Origin: Streptomyces sp. QL37
GTDB taxonomy: Bacteria > Actinomycetota > Actinomycetes > Streptomycetales > Streptomycetaceae
Length of the DNA stretch: 64,000 nt
NCBI RefSeq assembly: GCF_002941025.1
Contig: NZ_PTJS01000001.1
Location: 2,356,001-2,420,000, forward strand
Direction of reading: 5' to 3'
Below the pieces are notes generated by a model. The model saw only the letters and a list, made by a program, of their open reading frames with translations. It ran no database searches and had not been told where the DNA came from. Position numbers and translations under genes: made by a program. Positions 25,379-33,488 of this stretch are shown one piece after another. How positions within the stretch are numbered: the first letter of the stretch is position 1; each line of letters begins with the position of its first letter.

Positions 25379-25672
25379 ATGTCTCCCAGAACAGGCACAG
25401 GAAGCAGCACCGCAGCACGCGTCATAGCCGTCGTCGCGGACATCATGGCCTTCATCATCATTCTGTGGATCCTGATGTACCTGCTCGACGCCAACCGGGG
25501 TAACGACCTGGTTCAGTTCGTCCAGGACTCGGCCCGCTGGCTGGCCGGCTGGTCGTACGACCTGTTCACCTTCGACGAGGCGTGGGCACGCGTCGTCACG
25601 GGCTACGGACTGGCCGCCGTCGTCTACCTGTTCATCGGTCACGCCGTGGCGGGCCGGGTCCGCCGCTTCTAG
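25379..25672 (+). CDS. Small membrane protein, two TM segments
   Basis: The 97-aa protein starts at ATG 25379 behind GGAGA. Two hydrophobic segments (ARVIAVVADIMAFIIILWILMYLL split about residues 13-36, and VVTGYGLAAVVYLFIGHAV about 71-90) flank a conserved-looking acidic/aromatic loop (DLVQFVQDSARWLAGWSYDLF). It ends in a basic tail. The stop codon overlaps that of the convergent toroid gene (shared CTAG, 25669-25672). Function unknown. Confidence 0.75.
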   Translation: MSPRTGTGSSTAARVIAVVADIMAFIIILWILMYLLDANRGNDLVQFVQDSARWLAGWSYDLFTFDEAWARVVTGYGLAAVVYLFIGHAVAGRVRRF

Positions 25673-26775
25673 GGTCCTTCGTCCGGCGAGAGGCCCTGAC
25701 CGACCCGGCAGCAGTCCGGTTCAAGCCCCGCCGGCAGCCGTTCGCCGCTGAAGACCGCGGTGGTCGCCTCGTCCCCCCCGAGCGCGGCCACCGCGAGCAG
25801 CAGTGATCCGGCGGTCCAGGTGGTGAGTTCCTCGGGCCATATGGCCCGCTCGCCCTCGAAGACGTATCCGGTCCAGTAGAGGCCGCCCTCGGCCCGCAGG
25901 TGCTGGATGGATTGCAGGATCTCCAGGGCGCGGTCCGACTCGCCCGTCACCCAGAGCGCCAGGGCCAGTTCGCAGCTCTCGCCGCCCGTGACCCAGGGGT
26001 TGGGGAGCACGCAGCGCACGCCGAGGCCGGGGACCACGAAGCTGTCCCAGCCCTCCTCGATGCGCCGTGTCGCGGCGGAGCCGGTGACCGCGCCGCCGAG
26101 GACCGGGTAGTACCAGTCCATCGAGTAGCGGCTCTTGTCCAGGAAGCGCTCGGGGTGGCTGCGGATCGCGTGGCCCAGCGCCCCGGCCGCCAGCTCCCAG
26201 TCCGGCTGGGCCTCCTCGCGCTGCTCCGCCAGTGCCAGCGCGCACCGCAGCGCCTGGTAGACGGAGGAGGAGCCCGTCAGCAGGGCGTCCCTGACGGGTG
26301 TGCCGTCGGCCTCCCGCTTCCAGCCGATCTCCCCGCCGGGCTGCTGGAGGCGCAGCACGAACTCGACCGCGGCGAAGACCGTCGGCCACATCCGGTCGAC
26401 GAACGCGTCGTCGCCGGTGGCGAGGTAGTGGTGCCAGACGCCGACGGCCACGTAGGCGCAGAAGTTGGTCTCGCGCCCGAGGTCGGTCGGCCGGTCCGGG
26501 TCGCCGTCGTGGTAGGCGGCGTACCAGGAGCCGTCCCCGTTCTGGTGGCGGGCGAGCCACGCGTAGGCGCGGGCGGCGGCCTCGTGCTCACCGGCCGCGT
26601 CCAGCGCCATCGCGGCCTCGGTGTGGTCCCACGGGTCGAGGTGGTGGCCGCGGAACCAGGGCAGCGCCCCGTCCTCGCGCTGCACGGCGAGCAGCGCGGC
26701 CACGGTCTCGGCCGCCTGTTCGGCGGTGAGGACGCCCGGCAGGACGAGGTGTTCGGTCTGCTCCGGCGTGCTCAC
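25669..26775 (-). CDS. Alpha-toroid (prenyltransferase/squalene-cyclase-like repeat) protein
   Basis: The 368-aa protein starts at GTG 26775, overlapping the methyltransferase stop by 4 nt (GTGA). It shows repeated helical units with QN/GDGSW-type signatures: LARHQNGDGSWYAAY, LRLQQPGGEIGWKR, GGESCELALALW and EGGLYWTGYVFEGE. This pattern points to an alpha6/alpha6 barrel of the terpenoid-cyclase/glycosidase superfamily. No DxDD cyclase motif or zinc site is evident, so catalysis by a cyclase mechanism is doubtful; a glycoside-acting or binding role is possible. It is the last gene of the GT4-methyltransferase-toroid operon. Confidence 0.75.
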   Translation of the reverse strand: MSTPEQTEHLVLPGVLTAEQAAETVAALLAVQREDGALPWFRGHHLDPWDHTEAAMALDAAGEHEAAARAYAWLARHQNGDGSWYAAYHDGDPDRPTDLGRETNFCAYVAVGVWHHYLATGDDAFVDRMWPTVFAAVEFVLRLQQPGGEIGWKREADGTPVRDALLTGSSSVYQALRCALALAEQREEAQPDWELAAGALGHAIRSHPERFLDKSRYSMDWYYPVLGGAVTGSAATRRIEEGWDSFVVPGLGVRCVLPNPWVTGGESCELALALWVTGESDRALEILQSIQHLRAEGGLYWTGYVFEGERAIWPEELTTWTAGSLLLAVAALGGDEATTAVFSGERLPAGLEPDCCRVGQGLSPDEGP

Positions 26776-27503
26776 GCCTCGGCCTTCGGCAGGTGCGGCT
26801 TGGTCGCGTACGCGACGAAGCTCTTGCCGACGACCGGGTTGAGCAGCTGCTCGGCGACCCGGGTGGCCAGGGGCTTCTTCATGATGTCCCAGACCAGCAG
26901 CTTGTGGTACGCGCGCACCGGCAGCGCCTTCTCGTTGTCCACGCCGAAGGCGCACTTCAGCCACCAGTAGGGGCTGTGCAGCGCGTGCGCGTGGTGGGTG
27001 CCGTAGGGCTTGAGTCCGGCCTCGCGGATCTTGCCGAGCAGCTCGTCGGCCTTGTAGATGCGGATGTGCCCGCCCTCGACCTCGTGGTACGCGTCGGAGA
27101 GCGTCCAGCAGACCTTCTCGGGGCCGTAGCGGGGCACGGTGATCGCGATCCGGCCGCCGGGCTTCAGCACCCGGACCATCTCGGCGAGGACGCCCTTGTC
27201 GTCGGGGATGTGCTCCATCACCTCGGAGATGATGACGACGTCGAACGAGGCGTCGGGGAAGGGCAGGTTGAGCGCGTCGCCCTCCATCGCGGTGGCGGTC
27301 GCGCCCGCGGGTGCCTCACCGGCCTCCTTCATCGCGGCGAACCACTTCGCGACCTCGCGGATCTCCTCGCCGTTCTGGTCGAGGGCCACCACCTGGGCGC
27401 CGCGCCGGTAGCACTCGAAGGCGTGCCGGCCGGCGCCGCAGCCCAGATCGAGCACCCGGTCGCCGGCGGCGAGCGGGAAGCGGGTGAAGTCGACGGTCAG
27501 CAC
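26772..27503 (-). CDS. Class I SAM-dependent methyltransferase
   Basis: The 243-aa protein starts at GTG 27503 with GAAGGCAGG upstream. Motif I VLDLGCGAGRHAFECYRRGA (about residues 17-36) and acidic motif II VVALDQNGEEI bind SAM. FDVVIISEVMEHIPDDKGVLAEMVRVLKPGG, split over two segments, is the Methyltransf_11 post-motif pattern. The C-terminal part (KCAFGVDNEKALPVRAYHKLL) is helical and basic. The likely substrate is the lipid or glycolipid made by the neighbouring glycosyltransferase, by inference from the operon. The gene is 52 nt downstream of the GT4 gene. Confidence 0.85.
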   Translation of the reverse strand: MLTVDFTRFPLAAGDRVLDLGCGAGRHAFECYRRGAQVVALDQNGEEIREVAKWFAAMKEAGEAPAGATATAMEGDALNLPFPDASFDVVIISEVMEHIPDDKGVLAEMVRVLKPGGRIAITVPRYGPEKVCWTLSDAYHEVEGGHIRIYKADELLGKIREAGLKPYGTHHAHALHSPYWWLKCAFGVDNEKALPVRAYHKLLVWDIMKKPLATRVAEQLLNPVVGKSFVAYATKPHLPKAEA

Positions 27504-27555
27504 GGGGGCCTGCCTTCGAGGTCGGAGGTACGGATTCCGGGAGCCACGGGGGCGG

Positions 27556-28869
27556 TCACCTGCGGGCTCCCCGGGCTGCGATCGACTGACGGTACAACTC
27601 GACGGTGCCGAGGGCGGCCTTGGCCCAGGTGAAGTTGGCCAGGACCCGGGCGCGGCCGGCCTCGCCGAGGCGGGCGCGCAGTTCGCGGTCGCCGAGGAGG
27701 CGGCCGAGGGCTGCGGCCAGTGCCCCCGCGTCGCCGGGCGGCACCGCGAGGCAGGTCTCCCCGTCGGGCCCTGTGACCTCCGGGATGGCGCCGCCGGTGG
27801 TGGCGACGAGCGGGGTCCCGGTGGCCATGGCCTCGGCGGCGGGCAGCGAGAAGCCCTCGTACAGCGAGGGCACGCAGGAGATCTGGGCGCTGCGGACCAG
27901 GTCGACGAGTTCGGCGTCGCTGATGCCTTTGACGAACTCCACGGCGTCCTGGAGTCCGTGGCGCTCGATGGCCCGGGCCACGGGGCCGCGCTCGGCCCGC
28001 TTGCCGACGACGACGAGGTGCGCCGCGGGGTTCTCGGTGCGGAGCTCGGCGAGTGCCTCCACGAGGTGGACGAGGCCCTTGAGCGGGACGTCGGCGCTGG
28101 AGGTGGTGACGATCCGTCCGGGGACCTCGGCGACCGAGGGGTCGGGGGACCAGAGGTCGGTGTCGGCCCCGATGTGCACGACCTGGATGCGGTCGCGGCG
28201 CACCCCGAGGTGCTCGACGATCTCCTGCTGCGACGAGCCGGAGACGGTGAGGACGGACGGCAGGCGGCGGGCGACGCGCTTCTGCATGCGGGTGAAGCCG
28301 TACCAGCGGCGCACGGAGAGCCGGCGGCGCGTCGAATCCGCGGCGTCCAGGTCCAGTTGGCGGTCGACGGTGATGGGGTGGTGGATCGTGGTGACGAGGG
28401 GTGCGCCGAGGTCGCCGAGCAGACCGTAGCCGAGCGTCTGGTTGTCGTGCACCACGTCGAAGTCACCGCGCCTGGCGAGGAGATGACGGCGTGCCCGCAG
28501 GCTGAAGGTGAGCGGCTCGGGGAAGCCGCCGGTCCACATGGTGGCGACCTCGGCGAGGTCGATCCAGTCGCGGTACTCGCCGCGCCCCGGGGTGCGGAAC
28601 GGGTCGGGCTGGCGGTAGAGGTCGAGGCTCGGCAGCTCGGTCAGCGGAACGCCCTCGTCGAGCACGGGGTAGGGCTGGGCGCCGATCACTTCGACGGTGT
28701 GGCCGAGCCGGGCCAGCTCGCGGCCGAGGTGGCGGACGTAGACGCCCTGGCCACCGCAGAAGGGGTTGCCCTTGTAGGTCAGGAGTGCGATGCGCAGTGG
28801 CCGGTCACCGTCGGTGCCCGACGTGTCGCCGCCCGCGAAGGGGCCCGTCTCTATGGCCTCAGCGGTCAC
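27556..28869 (-). CDS. Glycosyltransferase family 4 (GT-B fold)
   Basis: The 437-aa protein starts at GTG 28869, with AAGGGGG about 7 nt upstream; GTG 28887 is also possible. The N-terminal Rossmann part has LLTYKGNPFCGGQGVYVRHL (acceptor side, GGQGVY loop) and HDNQTLGYGLL. The C-terminal nucleotide-sugar part has IVTTSSADVPLKGL, VPSLYEGFSLPAAEAMATG (the E-x7-E motif) and GAIPEVTG. It should transfer a sugar from NDP-sugar to a cytoplasmic lipid or small-molecule acceptor. It heads the GT4-methyltransferase-toroid operon and is divergent from the KstR-like regulator. A KstR-type box lies 53 nt upstream. Confidence 0.88.
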   Translation of the reverse strand: MTAEAIETGPFAGGDTSGTDGDRPLRIALLTYKGNPFCGGQGVYVRHLGRELARLGHTVEVIGAQPYPVLDEGVPLTELPSLDLYRQPDPFRTPGRGEYRDWIDLAEVATMWTGGFPEPLTFSLRARRHLLARRGDFDVVHDNQTLGYGLLGDLGAPLVTTIHHPITVDRQLDLDAADSTRRRLSVRRWYGFTRMQKRVARRLPSVLTVSGSSQQEIVEHLGVRRDRIQVVHIGADTDLWSPDPSVAEVPGRIVTTSSADVPLKGLVHLVEALAELRTENPAAHLVVVGKRAERGPVARAIERHGLQDAVEFVKGISDAELVDLVRSAQISCVPSLYEGFSLPAAEAMATGTPLVATTGGAIPEVTGPDGETCLAVPPGDAGALAAALGRLLGDRELRARLGEAGRARVLANFTWAKAALGTVELYRQSIAARGARR

Positions 28870-28921
28870 ACTCGGCCCCCTTCTCACTACGTTCGCCGGA
28901 GCGTAACCGGTCGCGCTAATC

Positions 28922-28935
28922 TAGAACAAGTTTCA
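28922..28935. promoter_or_regulatory. KstR-type operator (AACNNGTT box)
   Basis: TAGAACAAGTTTCA fits the KstR consensus TNNAACNNGTTNNA. It lies between the GT4 operon (start 28869) and the KstR-like gene (start 29103), where it could serve the minus-strand promoter and autoregulation. Confidence 0.6.
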
Positions 28936-29102
28936 GACTGGGTGGTTCAACCCGCATCGAATCTACCGGCAGGTAGCGTCGGCGTGACGGCCGCATCAGG
29001 TGATTCGCGCCACGGCGGCCACCCTGGCATGCTGTGCGCGCCCGGAAACGGACGCCCGGCCGGACAGGGAACCGGTTCTCCCTTTTTGGATGGGGACGAC
29101 AG

Positions 29103-29711
29103 ATGACAGCGGAAGCCAGGCCCGGGGAGCCTCCCCTGACGGAACGCCAGGAGGCTCGCCGCCGTAGCATTCTGCAGGCCGGCGCCCAGCTCGCGGGACG
29201 CGGCGGTTTCGAGGCCGTGCAGATGCGTGAGGTGGCGGACGCCGCCGGGGTCGCCCTGGGCACGCTGTACCGCTACTTCCCGTCCAAGGTGCATCTGCTG
29301 GTGGCGCTCATGCAGGATCAGCTCCGGCATCTGCACCTCACCCTCCGCAGACAGCCGCCCGCCGGGGACTGCGCCGCCGAGCGGGTCGCGACGACCCTGA
29401 TGCTGGCCTTCCGGGCCCTCCAGCGCGAGCCCCATCTGGCGGACGCCATGGTGCGGGCGCTGACCTTCGCCGACCGCGGGGTGAGCCCGGAGGTGGACGC
29501 CGTGTCCCGGCTGACGACGGCGATCGTCCTGGACGCCATGGGGGTCGAGGACCCCACGCCGCAGCAGCTCTCCGTGGTCCGCGTCATCGAGCACACCTGG
29601 CACTCGGCGCTGATCACGTGGCTGTCGGGACGGGAGTCGATCGCACAGGTGAAGCGGGACATCGAGACGGTGTGCGGGCTGATCGACCTCCCGGCGGACA
29701 CCCGCCGATAG
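29103..29711 (+). CDS. KstR-like TetR-family regulator
   Basis: The 202-aa protein starts at ATG 29103. The DNA-binding domain is close to mycobacterial KstR in my memory of that sequence: GGFEAVQMREVADAAGVALG and TLYRYFPSKVHLLVALM. The C-terminal part keeps LAMQREPHL-like (FRALQREPHLADAMVRALTFAD) and HTWHSALITWLSGRESI segments. KstR represses sterol and lipid catabolism and is released by a CoA thioester. Here the regulated genes appear to be the divergent GT4 operon and possibly the LIV transporter downstream (126 nt to its start). An acyl-CoA-type ligand is inferred, not shown. Confidence 0.85.
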   Translation: MTAEARPGEPPLTERQEARRRSILQAGAQLAGRGGFEAVQMREVADAAGVALGTLYRYFPSKVHLLVALMQDQLRHLHLTLRRQPPAGDCAAERVATTLMLAFRALQREPHLADAMVRALTFADRGVSPEVDAVSRLTTAIVLDAMGVEDPTPQQLSVVRVIEHTWHSALITWLSGRESIAQVKRDIETVCGLIDLPADTRR

Positions 29712-29836
29712 GTGCCCATGTGCGGCGCCCACACCGGGACCCGCCCAGGTGGGGTTCCCTGCACCATGTCGACGGCGCCACGGTGTTCGTACGGTTCGGC
29801 CGACATCACCCGAACCACGCCGAGGAGCCGGTCCCC

Positions 29837-31066
29837 ATGCGTCGCAGAGCCGTAGGCACCGTCCAGAGAAGAACCCTGACCGCGACCGCTCTCGGCGCCG
29901 CCGGCCTGCTCCTGGTGGGATGCACCGCCGCCGGGCAGGCGGGCGGCGGGTCCGGCAAGGGCGAGGACGAGGCCGTGAAGGTGGGCCTCGTCTACTCCCG
30001 TACGGGACTGCTCGCCGCGTACGGGAAGCAGTACCGCGACGGGTTCATGGCGGGCCTCGACCACGCGACGAAGGGCACCGGCAGGGCGGGCGGCCATCCG
30101 ATCGAGGTGACCGAGCAGGACGACGCGGGCGACCCCGGCAAGGCCGTCTCCGCCGCGAAGGACCTGATCGGCAAGGGGTACAAGGTGCTGGCCGGCACCA
30201 CCGACTCCGGCGTCGCGCTCCAGATGGCCCCGCTGGCCGCCCAGAACAAGGTGCTGTACGTCAACGGCCCGGCCGCCACGGACGCGGTGACCGGGATCAA
30301 CGCGTACACCTTCCGGTCCGGCCGGCAGTCCTACCAGGACATCCTCACCGCGGGCACCATGCTCGGGGACCCGAAGGGCAAGAAGGTCACCGTCCTCGCC
30401 CAGGACTCCACCTTCGGCCAGGCCAACGTCGCCGCCGTCAAGGCGGTCCTGGGCTCCGAGGGGGCGAAGGTGGGCTCCGTGCTCGCCCCGCCCAGCGCCA
30501 CGGACCTCACGCCCTTCGCCCGGCAGGTGAAGGCGGGCGGTCCCGATCTGGTCTTCGTCGCCTGGGCCGGCGCGACCGCCCCCGCGCTGTGGACCGCGCT
30601 GGACCAGCAGGGTGTGCTGAGCGCCGGCAAGGTCGTCACGGGGCTGGCCGGGACGGCTTCGTACCCGGTCTTCGGGGCGGCCGGCGCCAAGGTCTCCTTC
30701 CTCGCGCACTACTTCCCGGGCGCGGGCGGCGGCAACGCCGTGGAGAAGGCGATGCTCGCCGGCGTCGAGAAGGCGGGCGGCACCCCCGACCTGTTCAGCA
30801 CCGACGGTTTCACGGCGGCGCAGATGATCGTGCGGGCCGTCGAGGAGGGCGGCGCCACCGACACCGCCGCCATGGTGAAGGCCCTGGAGGGCTGGAGCTT
30901 CGACGGGGTGAAGGGCAGGCAGCGGATCCGCGCCGAGGACCACGCGCTGGTGCAGCCGATGTTCGTCGCCAAGCTCGACGGCACCGGAGCCGCCGCGAAA
31001 CCCGAGCTGGTGAGCACACAGCCGATGGACGCGGTGGCCCCGCCCGCGAAGCCCTCGGCGGGCTGA
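29837..31066 (+). CDS. Branched-chain amino acid-type ABC transporter, substrate-binding lipoprotein
   Basis: The 409-aa protein starts at ATG 29837 behind GAGGAG. Its signal peptide ends in the lipobox LLVGC. The type I periplasmic-binding fold follows: VKVGLVYSRTGLLAAYGKQYRDGF, DDAGDPGKAVSAAKDLI, LAGTTDSGVALQMAPLA, VTVLAQDSTFGQANVAAVKA and FDGVKGRQRIRAEDHALVQP. Family members bind Leu/Ile/Val, other amino acids, amides, urea or aromatic acids, so the ligand is open. It is the first gene of a six-gene unit ending with the hydrolase. Confidence 0.93.
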   Translation: MRRRAVGTVQRRTLTATALGAAGLLLVGCTAAGQAGGGSGKGEDEAVKVGLVYSRTGLLAAYGKQYRDGFMAGLDHATKGTGRAGGHPIEVTEQDDAGDPGKAVSAAKDLIGKGYKVLAGTTDSGVALQMAPLAAQNKVLYVNGPAATDAVTGINAYTFRSGRQSYQDILTAGTMLGDPKGKKVTVLAQDSTFGQANVAAVKAVLGSEGAKVGSVLAPPSATDLTPFARQVKAGGPDLVFVAWAGATAPALWTALDQQGVLSAGKVVTGLAGTASYPVFGAAGAKVSFLAHYFPGAGGGNAVEKAMLAGVEKAGGTPDLFSTDGFTAAQMIVRAVEEGGATDTAAMVKALEGWSFDGVKGRQRIRAEDHALVQPMFVAKLDGTGAAAKPELVSTQPMDAVAPPAKPSAG

Positions 31067-31069
31067 CCC

Positions 31070-31861
31070 GTGACCGCATCCGGCACCGCCACCGCGCGGG
31101 ACGAGGAGGCGCGGACGGGCGCTCCGGTGCTCCGGCTGGACGGACTGGGGTGGCGCGTCGGCGGGGCTGCCATCGTCGAGGACGTCACGCTGGACGTCCG
31201 GGAGGGCGAGTTCCTCGCCTTCATCGGGCCCAACGGGGCAGGCAAGACCTCCCTGTTCAACCTGATCAGCGGGATCGTCACGCCCACCACGGGCACCCTC
31301 CTGCTGGACGGGGCGGACCTGACCGGACTGCCCGTGCACACCCGTGCGCGGCGCGGGATCGGGCGGACGTTCCAGACGTCCAGCCTCTGGCCGCTGATGA
31401 CCGTGGCCGAGCACGTCCGGCTGGCGGCGCAGGCCAGGAAGGGCGGTTCGCACCGGCTCTGGAGGCGCGCTTCCCCGTACACCGCCGAGGTGGAGGGCGT
31501 GCTGGAGCGCACCGGCCTCGGCCACCGCGCCGGAGCCGCGGCGGCCGAGCTCTCCCACGGCGAGAAACGCAAGCTGGAGCTGGCCGTGCTGCTGGTGGGC
31601 GAGCCCCGGCTGATGCTGCTCGACGAGCCGATGGCCGGGGTGAGCGCCGAGGAGGTCCCGGCCCTCACGGAGCTGATCCGGGCGCTGCACCGCGAGGAGG
31701 GCCGCACCGTGCTGATGGTCGAGCACCACATGGACGTCCTGCTGGGACTCGCGGACCGGCTGGCGGTGATGCACCACGGCCGCCTGCTCGCCCTGGACAC
31801 CCCGGGCGCCGTGACCGCCGACCCGGTCGTCCAGCAGGCCTACCTCGGGGAGGGACTGTGA
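31070..31861 (+). CDS. livG: LIV-type ABC transporter ATP-binding protein LivG
   Basis: The 263-aa protein starts at GTG 31070, 3 nt after the binding-protein stop. Walker A is GPNGAGKTS, the signature is LSHGEKRKLELA and Walker B is LMLLDEPMAGV, with the switch His in VEHHMD. The internal GIGRTFQTSSLWPLMTVAEHV is typical of LivG. LSHGE replaces the usual LSGGQ, a common LivG variant. It couples ATP hydrolysis to LivHM-mediated import. Confidence 0.94.
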   Translation: MTASGTATARDEEARTGAPVLRLDGLGWRVGGAAIVEDVTLDVREGEFLAFIGPNGAGKTSLFNLISGIVTPTTGTLLLDGADLTGLPVHTRARRGIGRTFQTSSLWPLMTVAEHVRLAAQARKGGSHRLWRRASPYTAEVEGVLERTGLGHRAGAAAAELSHGEKRKLELAVLLVGEPRLMLLDEPMAGVSAEEVPALTELIRALHREEGRTVLMVEHHMDVLLGLADRLAVMHHGRLLALDTPGAVTADPVVQQAYLGEGL

Positions 31862-32601
31862 CGGCGCCCGCGCTGCTCGTCGTACGCGGCCTGCGGGTCC
31901 TGATCGGCGGCCGGCACATCCTGCACGGCGTCGACCTGGAGGTGGCACGCCAGGGCGTGACCGCCCTGCTCGGCCGCAACGGGGCAGGGAAGACCACGAC
32001 CGTACGCGGCATCCTCGGCCTGGTGCCGCGCGGGGGAAGTGTGCTCCTCGACGGCGAGGAGACCGTGGGCCTGCCCACCCACACCCTGGTCCGCCGGGGC
32101 ATCGGGTACGCCCCCGAGGACCGGGGCGTCTTCGCCGGGCTCACCGTCGCCGAGAACCTGCGGCTGGCCGAACGCCGGGGCGGCGACGGGCCCGCGTACG
32201 CCCTGGTCCACGAGCTCTTCCCCGAACTGAAGCTCCGGGAGCGGCAGTTGGCGGGGACACTCTCCGGCGGCCAGCAGCAGATGGTGGCCATCGGCCGCAC
32301 CCTGCTCAACGGCAACCGGCTGATCATCGCCGACGAGCCCACCAAGGGCCTTGCCCCCAAGGTCGTCACCGAGGTCGCCCAGGTGCTGGAACGCGCCGCC
32401 GAGGCGGTGCCCGTGCTCCTCGTCGAGCAGAACCTCGCCGTCGTCCGCCGGCTCGCCGCGCACTGTGCGGTGCTCGCCGACGGGCGGACGGCCCATCAGG
32501 GTGACGCGGCCGCACTGCTGGGCGACGCGGAGGCCACCCGCCGGCTGCTCGGTGTGGGCAAGGGCCCGCTCGCCCCACTCACTCCGGAGGCGGATTCCTG
32601 A
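31858..32601 (+). CDS. livF: LIV-type ABC transporter ATP-binding protein LivF
   Basis: The 247-aa protein starts at GTG 31858, overlapping the livG stop by 4 nt (GTGA). Walker A is GRNGAGKTT, then IGYAPEDRGVFAGLTVAENL, the signature LSGGQQQMVAIGRTL, Walker B LIIADEPTKGLAPKV and the LLVEQNL switch, all characteristic of LivF. It pairs with LivG under the two permeases. Confidence 0.94.
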   Translation: MTAPALLVVRGLRVLIGGRHILHGVDLEVARQGVTALLGRNGAGKTTTVRGILGLVPRGGSVLLDGEETVGLPTHTLVRRGIGYAPEDRGVFAGLTVAENLRLAERRGGDGPAYALVHELFPELKLRERQLAGTLSGGQQQMVAIGRTLLNGNRLIIADEPTKGLAPKVVTEVAQVLERAAEAVPVLLVEQNLAVVRRLAAHCAVLADGRTAHQGDAAALLGDAEATRRLLGVGKGPLAPLTPEADS

Positions 32602-33488
32602 TGTCCACCGTCGTGCTGCTCACCATGACCGGACTCGGTCTGGGGGCGCTCTACTTCCTCATCGCCTCGGGCCTCTCGCTGATCTTCGGCCTGATGGACG
32701 TGCTCAACTTCGCCCACGGGGCGCTGCTCTCCATCGGCGCGTACGGCACCTGGTGGGCGGCGTCCGGCCACCTGCCCGGCGCGGGGTCCGGGGGGTGGGG
32801 CTTCGCCCTGGCGGTCCTGTTCGGCACGGCGGTGGGCACGCTGGCCGCCGTCGTGCTGGAGCTGGCCGTCGTACGCCCCCTCTACACCCGGCCCCGGGAG
32901 CAGGTGCTCGCGACGGTCGGGGTGGGGCTGGCCGTGCCCGCGCTGCTGTCGGGCGTCTGGGGTTCGGACGCCCGGACCTTCCCCGGACCGGAGGCCCTGT
33001 CCGGCACCTTCGGACTGCTGGGCGCGGACGTGCCGGTCAACCGGCTGGTGCTCGTGGCGGCGGCCGTCGTCGTCCTGGTCGCGCTGCGGCTGTTCCTCGG
33101 CCGGACCCGGCACGGTCTGGTCGTACGCGCCGGGGTCGAGGACCGGGCGATGGTGACGGCGCTCGGCATCGACGTCCGCAAGGCCTTCACGCTGGTCTTC
33201 GCGATCGGTGGCTGCGCCGCCGCGCTGGGCGGGGCGCTCGGCGGGCTGTACTTCGGCTCGGTCGACCCCCGGCAGGGCACCTCGCTGCTGATCTTCGCGT
33301 TCGTGGTCGTGGTCACGGGCGGCATGGGCTCGGTGACCGGTGCGGCCGTGGCCGCCGTCGTCATCGGCCTGGTCCAGCAGTTCGCCAACTACTACACCGC
33401 AGCGGGCCTCGGCGACCTGGCGGTCGTCGTCCTGCTCGCCGCGCTGCTGCTCGTCCGGCCGCGCGGACTGACCGGGAGGCTCGCGTGA
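32601..33488 (+). CDS. livH: LIV-type ABC transporter permease LivH
   Basis: A 295-aa protein with about 8 hydrophobic segments. LivH features: LGALYFLIASGLSLIFGLMDVLNFAHGAL at the start (split over two helices), RTRHGLVVRAGVEDRAMVTALGIDV, the ATPase-contact loop, and VVVTGGMGSVTGAAVAAVVIG. The start ATG 32601 overlaps the livF stop (TGATG). Confidence 0.94.
   Translation: MSTVVLLTMTGLGLGALYFLIASGLSLIFGLMDVLNFAHGALLSIGAYGTWWAASGHLPGAGSGGWGFALAVLFGTAVGTLAAVVLELAVVRPLYTRPREQVLATVGVGLAVPALLSGVWGSDARTFPGPEALSGTFGLLGADVPVNRLVLVAAAVVVLVALRLFLGRTRHGLVVRAGVEDRAMVTALGIDVRKAFTLVFAIGGCAAALGGALGGLYFGSVDPRQGTSLLIFAFVVVVTGGMGSVTGAAVAAVVIGLVQQFANYYTAAGLGDLAVVVLLAALLLVRPRGLTGRLA

Noticed and set aside
29318..31948. 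876-codon minus-strand frame
   Set aside because: It is the GC-bias shadow of the kstR-like, livJ-type and livG genes, which have clear motifs and RBSs.
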